Shown piece by piece: positions 58,790 through 64,000 of a stretch of DNA of 64,000 nt. Numbering within the stretch: the first letter of the stretch is position 1; every line of letters starts with the position of its first letter. The position numbers and the translations under genes were made by a program. Source of the DNA: Polydactylus sextarius (Eukaryota > Chordata > Actinopteri > Polynemidae); NCBI GenBank assembly GCA_016801845.1, contig CM028924.1, positions 947,501 through 1,011,500 on the forward strand. Direction: 5' to 3'. The notes under the pieces were generated by a model. That model was not told the origin of the DNA and made no database searches. It saw nothing but the letters and a program-made list of their open reading frames with translations.

Positions 58790-59339
58790 CAGTATTTAAG
58801 ACACATAACATCTGACCACCCACAGATTTATTGCCCCACCAGTGCTCCAGTCACTGCTCCACACTCAGACCACTGATAGACATGTCTAGTCTGACATAAG
58901 CTGCTGGCAGATCCAGATGTGACAGGGGTCTTCACATCAGCTGCTGATTTCGCCATCCAAAAGATGACATCCAAAGAGTCCTGATGAGGGAAACTAGAGC
59001 AGAGTCCCCCCTCAGTGAATGATAAAGAGGGTCACCAGAGACCTAAACATGTTCTGGGCCCCAACTCATAATGTCTTGTCAGTATGCTTGTCATCTGTTT
59101 TGGGTGAGAACAAAGTGAAGTCAGCAGCTGATGTGGAGACCCCTGTCACATCTGGATCTGCCAACAGCTGATGTCAGACCAGACATGTCTATCAGTGATC
59201 TGAGTGTGGAGCAGTGACTTTGTCATCAGTTTATTTCTTGTGGTCGTTGGTCATTGAAGCTCTGCTGGGGCAACACATCTGAGCGTGGCCAGAGTCTGAA
59301 TCCAGAATCATTAGTACATGTTATGTGTCTTAATTACTG
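58790..59339. repeat. Large imperfect inverted repeat (foldback), 103-bp core arms
   Basis: The core left arm 58849-58951 and right arm 59117-59219 are reverse complements over 103 bp with six mismatches and no gaps by my reading, separated by 165 bp. Weaker complementarity continues outward to TTTAAGACACATAACAT (58796) against ATGTTATGTGTCTTAATTAC (59319), with extra sequence in the right arm, and inward through CCATCCAAAAGATGACA (58954) against TGTCATCTGTTTTGGGTG (59089). The sequence on the left, AAAGGAGCAGTATGTCAGATTTT at about 58670, resembles the termini of fish repeats, so a foldback or hairpin-type element is the likely origin. No frame. Transcription would give a long hairpin RNA. 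Confidence 0.8.
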
Positions 59340-60039
59340 TGTACAAATTACCTGTATTTTCTAATTATAGCTGCATAAAGAAAGTGAGAGATAAATACAT
59401 CTGGTCTTTACAGCGCTGCTGAAACACAACATGTGGGAAGTGTCTATAACTTTTACACAGACCTGTGTGTTTCTAGATAGTCTAGTTTGTTCCACCATAG
59501 CTTCAAAATTTGACCGGTGATAATTATCCTCCACTTAAGGCACTTGGTAGCTCTGATGCTAATGCATGTTGTCCAGTGCACATCCTCATTTTTGTTTCTG
59601 CTTTTGTCAAGACGGTGTTGAGCATCGTAGTGAGGGATTTTAGTTTTAGTGACGTCACAGTGTTTGTATCTTTAGCTCAGTGGTAACTGATAAAATGCTA
59701 CTGACTTGGTGACAGGGAGACAGCGGCGGGTGGAGCAACAGGACAAAACACTAAATCAAAACATTAACATGATTTCCAGACTGTAAATTAAATGAATATT
59801 CTGTTTGTACTACTGTTGTCAGTGACATCAGCATCTCAGATTCATTCATTCAACCATCATACGCCGGTGAAAACAGATAAAATATGAGACTGAGAAAGAA
59901 AAAAAGGACCAACAACCATAATGGATACTTTTCCATTCAGACGAGTTAGAATCCTCATTTAGTTGATAGCTCCTAAGGTGATTGGTGTTAGAAATGCACC
60001 TTCAGAAATGATCTGGATCTGAAAAGGGCACCGTGTGTA

Positions 60040-60660
60040 AAAAGGGCAAACCTCTACCCTAGTCTCACCAAATTGCAATAATAATTCATAAGGAATACAC
60101 TCATAAAAAGGAATGGGTTATTAATCAGTGCCCCCCTCCCCACTGGACTAATACCTGCAAAAATTTTATTAACTTTATTTTGAGCCCATTACTCTTCTAT
60201 CACCCTGTTGGAATACACCATATTCAGAGGTGCAGCTTAATTGTCTCCATATTTCTGAAAGACACTGAAAGACAATGATGAGGGGGTTTTAGTGGGTCTC
60301 TTAATAGAATTTCCTCTGCTCACTGTCATTTTCAGAGATTAATAGATGTGTTTGATACATTCATTACCTTACTGGCTCAGGGAAACATGAAACGCTGTGC
60401 TGTTTTGCATGACAACCACACCAGACAAGTCTTTGGATACCACTGAAAACATTTAACCGGAGGAAATTGATGCTGTAAGCAGAGCCACTGCTGCCAGATG
60501 GCAATAGGGGAATGAAAAGCAGGTAGTAAAAGCCTCAGGTCATGATTAAGCGGACTGCTGGATAAAGCACACTGCTGCAAATGCATGTTGCATAGTGATC
60601 AACAAATGCCGGGCAGCACAGGAATCATGGTTCCTTCCCAACAGGTTTCAGGTTAGTTCA
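60040..60660. promoter_or_regulatory. Candidate conserved non-coding element, long
   Basis: About 600 bp of unique sequence with no frame beyond 69 codons. Motifs include TGCAATAATAATTCATAAGG near 60074, GGGTTATTAATCAG near 60115, CAGCTTAATTGTC near 60233, AGATTAATAG near 60337, TTTTGCATGACA near 60403, CATGATTAAGCG near 60541 and CAAATGCATGTTGCAT near 60577. The long run of homeodomain, POU-like and TGACA motifs is one of the strongest visual cases for deep conservation here, but this is inference. Confidence 0.42.
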
Positions 60661-60759
60661 GATAAATACTGAGGATTTGTAAGACTTAATACGTGTGTGT
60701 TTGACGACTGCTGTAACCCAACAGAAACAGACTTTAAAGTCCTAGTAAATTCTGTGAGT

Positions 60760-61100
60760 AAACATGCCAGTGAGCTTTACCTTTGACCAGTCTGTTGGTA
60801 GCTGGTTGATGCACCAGAGCTTTATCTCACCGGGTAAAACAGCACAAACTCTGCCTGGCCTAGGGCAAACCAGAGTCATCCACTATGAAGATACATTTCT
60901 ATCTATCTTCTGAGTCGGACAGCCTATTTCAGGCAGATGAATGACTGAGCACGAATGAAAGAGAGATTTTGAGAGAAAGACAGTTTTCACCGGCAAATAA
61001 ATCATACAGGTCAGCTTTGCTGTGACTAGTAAACCAATTGTTGCCAAGAAAGAGAGAAATGTTAGTGGTATGCTACCGACATTATTGGTCTGAAGGATAT
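60760..61100. promoter_or_regulatory. Candidate conserved non-coding element
   Basis: Unique, even-composition block continuing the previous island. The 82-codon minus frame has no domain. Weak inference. Confidence 0.25.
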
Positions 61101-61151
61101 GATGAAGTATGTTAATTGACACATAAATCATAAATTACAACCATTCCTTAG

Positions 61152-61173
61152 AGTGTGTGTGTGTGTGTGTGTG
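61152..61173. repeat. (GT)11 microsatellite
   Basis: GT tract read directly. Confidence 0.95.
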
Positions 61174-61229
61174 CACATGTGCATGATTTTTTTTGGGTGA
61201 TCCTGACTTAAAAAAAATTAAAACCTGCT

Positions 61230-61425
61230 TGCCTCCTCCTGTTCCTCACCCTCCCTGCCCACATCAGTCCCCCTGAGGAGGTGATCGGACGCGTCTGTTT
61301 CCCGGAGATAAAGGGCCGCTCACCACATCCCCAGAGCTGGGAGAAGTTGGCACTGAGCTCACTGGCAGTCGGCTCATGTAACAGACCCTGTCACTGACAC
61401 TGAGAGAGGGAGCGGGTGAGACAGA
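61230..61425. promoter_or_regulatory. GC-richer patch, possible regulatory element
   Basis: One of the most GC-rich non-repeat stretches in the window (GATCGGACGCGTCTG, CCCGGAGATAAAGGGCCGC), with several CpGs. Too short and CpG-poor for a CpG-island promoter call. No TATA box or initiator could be set. Confidence 0.22.
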
Positions 61426-61772
61426 GCGATGAAATGGGTTGAATCACAGTCAAAAGTATAAGTGACATGTTAAAAATGTGACGTCTGGCTCTGCACAAAG
61501 AAAAAAGAAACATTAATGGACACAAGTGGAGCAACCAAAACATAAAAACATGAAATTGTAAGTTCCACGATACAAACATGCTTTCAGTGTCAGAGCGTTA
61601 AAGTATCGTCCTTTCAGTGTCATTTTAGATTATTTATTATTACATTTTCTGACACACATGGAGCTCAACAGCCTCATCTGACTTCTTATAATAAAACGTT
61701 GTAAGTATCTGTCAACAGTACAAAAAAAGGACTCAAGAGAAGTGTTTGCTAAAGTGCTAGCTTACAATTAAA

Positions 61773-61890
61773 GTTCAGCATTTTTGGGAGCTGAGTAGAA
61801 TAAGAGATTAATAGTTTCATCGAGTCTGTCTGGTAAATATGAAGATGATGCTGGCGTCTGCTTAAGACATAAACAGGAGTGAAGCTTGTT
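61773..61890 (-). repeat. Teleost interspersed repeat, GCTAAGCTAAGCTAA family, terminal fragment (inverted)
   Basis: TTCAGCATTTTTGGGAGCTG, AATAAGAGATTAATAG and GTCTGTCTGGTAAATATGAAG occur in the order of the reverse-oriented terminal segment of the family seen at 2786 and 58222. The rest of the element is missing or unrecognisable. Confidence 0.5.
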
Positions 61891-62530
61891 AATTAACAGA
61901 TTAAAGTATATTTTTATAATATGCGCAAGTAGAAAATCAACAAATTAACAAACAAAAGGTGTCAGACTTCTTCATGTTGATTCCAGCCTGAGCTAAGTTT
62001 ATCTGCTGCTAATTGAGGAGAATTTAGAGAGATATCAGTCTTCTTACCTCAGGAAGATCATGAATAGTCACAGTTCCCAACTTTTCCTTTTTCCTTCAAG
62101 CAACTCAACTGAATCTAAATGCGTAAGGTTAAGGAAAGGACAGCGCTTTAACTGCGGTGTTTAAGTCACACAGTCGATGAAAACTGTTGTTTTTCTGTTG
62201 AGAAAAATCTCAAATAGCTATAGGCAACACAAGTCAGAGCAGAGAATCAATATTGATTTCTAAAATAAAGGCTAAATGGCATACAATGCACTCTTTAGCT
62301 TCATTTCAATACATTAAAGTGTAATTGCATTAATCTTTTACTTACTTCCCCCATTTAAAGGCTTCTGAAATCCCTTTTAAGTTTTTTTTCCTCATTACCT
62401 TGCATCTATCTTCACTATTTGCCTTCTAATTAATTTTGTTAGGTGGGCAAACTCTCCCATCTCTTCACACACGAGTGCATGCTGGAGGCATATGAATCAC
62501 AATACAGATGTACACATGCTTGCCCTTGTG
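61890..62530. other. AT-rich intergenic DNA, no gene seen
   Basis: No supported gene or repeat. Confidence 0.5.
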
Positions 62531-62536
62531 GTTGTT

Positions 62537-62554
62537 CACACACACACACACACA
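62537..62554. repeat. (CA)9 microsatellite
   Basis: CA tract read directly. Confidence 0.93.
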
Positions 62555-62799
62555 AGCACACGTCCTGTTACCATGACTTCAGAGGACATTTCATTTTCTG
62601 GAGACTCGATCATAACTACTACTTGTCCACCTCTAACCTCAACCAAACCTTCAAACAAATCTTAAAATGTTAACATTTACCTTAAAATTTACTCATTCAC
62701 ATTACAGGGACTTGGTTATTGTCCCCATAAGGAGCATAACGTGTGCGTAAACAGTTTTAAGTCCTCACAACATGAGGAATACCAAGACCACACATAAGG

Positions 62800-62800
<1 letters not shown>

Positions 62801-62834
<34 letters not shown>
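62801..62834. repeat. (CA)17 microsatellite
   Basis: CA tract of 34 bp read directly. Confidence 0.96.
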
Positions 62835-62835
<1 letters not shown>

Positions 62836-62995
62836 GCCCAACGAGACCAGGCTCAATATCAGTCTGTGTATAAGCTTCCACTACAGCCTCTGTGCTTTCA
62901 TTTTCCCAAATGTAGGCTGTCCTATATGCTCCACCACAGGGAATATCAATAGACCAACTATAGTATTCACAGAGATCAATACAGTAGAATATTGT

Positions 62996-63018
62996 TTCTC
63001 TCTCTCTCTCTCTCTCTT
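62996..63018. repeat. (TC)n microsatellite
   Basis: TC tract read directly. It encodes the RKREREREK-like part of the minus-strand frame across it. Confidence 0.95.
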
Positions 63019-63184
63019 TCTCATCAGATCTTTGTAGCTTTTTTTATATAGAGTCACTGTGACACAAATCCTGTGTGCTGCTATTTCCCAAAACACTAAA
63101 TTAGAAGTTTGGTGAGCAATGGTCTGTGTGACCCAAATAAGAAAGATGGCCTTGTATTTGGGTTGAGACATCTAGAGTTTTTGA

Positions 63185-63212
63185 GATATATAATATATAT
63201 ATATATATATAT
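63185..63212. repeat. (TA)n microsatellite
   Basis: TA tract with one interruption near its left end, read directly. Confidence 0.95.
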
Positions 63213-64000
63213 GAAGAATAACACTCTTTCCACTTGTATACTTGGTGACAAAGACTCCCAAGTCTTATTAATAAATCTAAACAGTTTGAGTGCTATTTTA
63301 AACTTTCTGATTCTCAGTGATTGCCCCCTTTAATGAGGTCTTTGGAGAGAGACTGAGACAAAGGGACAGCTGGATATGCAAATCTAGTCTAATATAAGTA
63401 GAACTGTATTTACTTTTGGGAAGATGAGACTAATTATCACATTAGTGGTCTATTAAAAAAAGACTTGCAACAAAAGTGCATTTTTGGTTTCTTTATGTCT
63501 TCCACCAAAACGTACATAAGAAGACTGACTGAAACATTGAACCATTTCATGACAAACTGTGTCGTGATAATGACATAATCCTTTTTAATCCATATGGTCA
63601 CATGATCCACGTCCACCATATGTAAATTCTGTTTCAAATCTGGCTCATTAGTTTTAAAACGACATGTTGAATGATCAAGTTTCAGTTGTGACAAAACAAA
63701 ACAGTAAATAAATAAAATAAGAAATGAAACGTGTTAGATGAAATACAAATGAAACTAACAGTCATGTAATTGGGCCATCGCTCATGATCTGTGGCTGTTT
63801 GACTCTTCTGATGTGATCTGTGTACAATTAATTTTGAGCTGTAATTATTCAACACAAGGAAGATTAAAAGATCTCTGCGGGGCCTCTGATAGGACGGGAG
63901 AGGATCTCTCAGCTAATTATTGATTGGTTACAACATTCTTTGTAATGTTTGTTGGTGGAAAAACAGTGATAATAGGCAAAGCGTTATTATGAGTATTTAT
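63213..64000. other. AT-rich intergenic DNA, no gene seen
   Basis: No supported gene. The final 200 bp (CTGTAATTATTCAACAC, CAGCTAATTATTGATTGG) carry homeodomain cores and may begin another regulatory island cut by the window edge. Confidence 0.4.

Noticed and set aside
61230..61425. CpG-island promoter
   Set aside because: Too short, few CpGs, and no associated first exon in either direction.

Overview
The window reads as vertebrate nuclear DNA, most likely from a percomorph (spiny-rayed) teleost. It is AT-rich, has no operon-like gene packing, and carries many long microsatellites. It also contains interspersed repeats that I recognise from fish genomes: the GCTAAGCTAAGCTAA / GCTGCTGGCTGTAGCTTCATATTTA family, the TTAGCATGTTAGC family, and an ATTATCTATACCGCTTAT fragment. 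The species cannot be named from the sequence.

I find no protein-coding gene I can support. The longest open frames (182 codons at 28140-28688 minus, 167 codons at 27358-27861 plus) have low-complexity composition, no family motif and no convincing splice sites. They lie in stretches that look like conserved non-coding DNA. One island at 49084-49466 looks mildly exon-like and is recorded with low confidence. I recognise no tRNA, rRNA, snRNA or CRISPR. The best overall reading is a gene desert or a very large intron near a developmental regulator, but the gene itself lies outside the window or is not visible.

Layout. 1-6.7 kb: AT-rich intergenic DNA with one repeat copy. 6.7-10.3 kb: first candidate regulatory islands. 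10.5-11.6 kb: a cluster of interspersed repeats, including one copy of a young transposon-like element. 14-18 kb: more candidate islands and large microsatellites. 20.5-30 kb: a dense run of candidate conserved elements, interrupted by a dead LINE fragment (22.39-22.86 kb), an (ATCC)n tract and a TA tract with a Tc1-like end. 32-39 kb: sparser islands, the clearest being a POU-octamer/homeodomain cluster at 36.5 kb. 39.43-40.15 kb: the second, fuller copy of the young element. 41-52.6 kb: a second dense run of candidate elements. 52.6-58 kb: AT-rich and mostly featureless. 58.2-59.4 kb: an interspersed repeat followed by a large foldback. 60-61.4 kb: a last strong candidate island. 61.7-64 kb: repeat relic and microsatellites.

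The candidate regulatory islands are called from reading alone: higher complexity, clustered TAAT/ATTA cores, octamers, SOX, E-box and TGTCA motifs, and no coding potential. They are inferences that a multi-species alignment would confirm or refute. The best-supported features are the mobile-element remnants, the pair of about 98% identical 0.6 kb copies 28.8 kb apart, the foldback with 103-bp arms, and the simple repeats.
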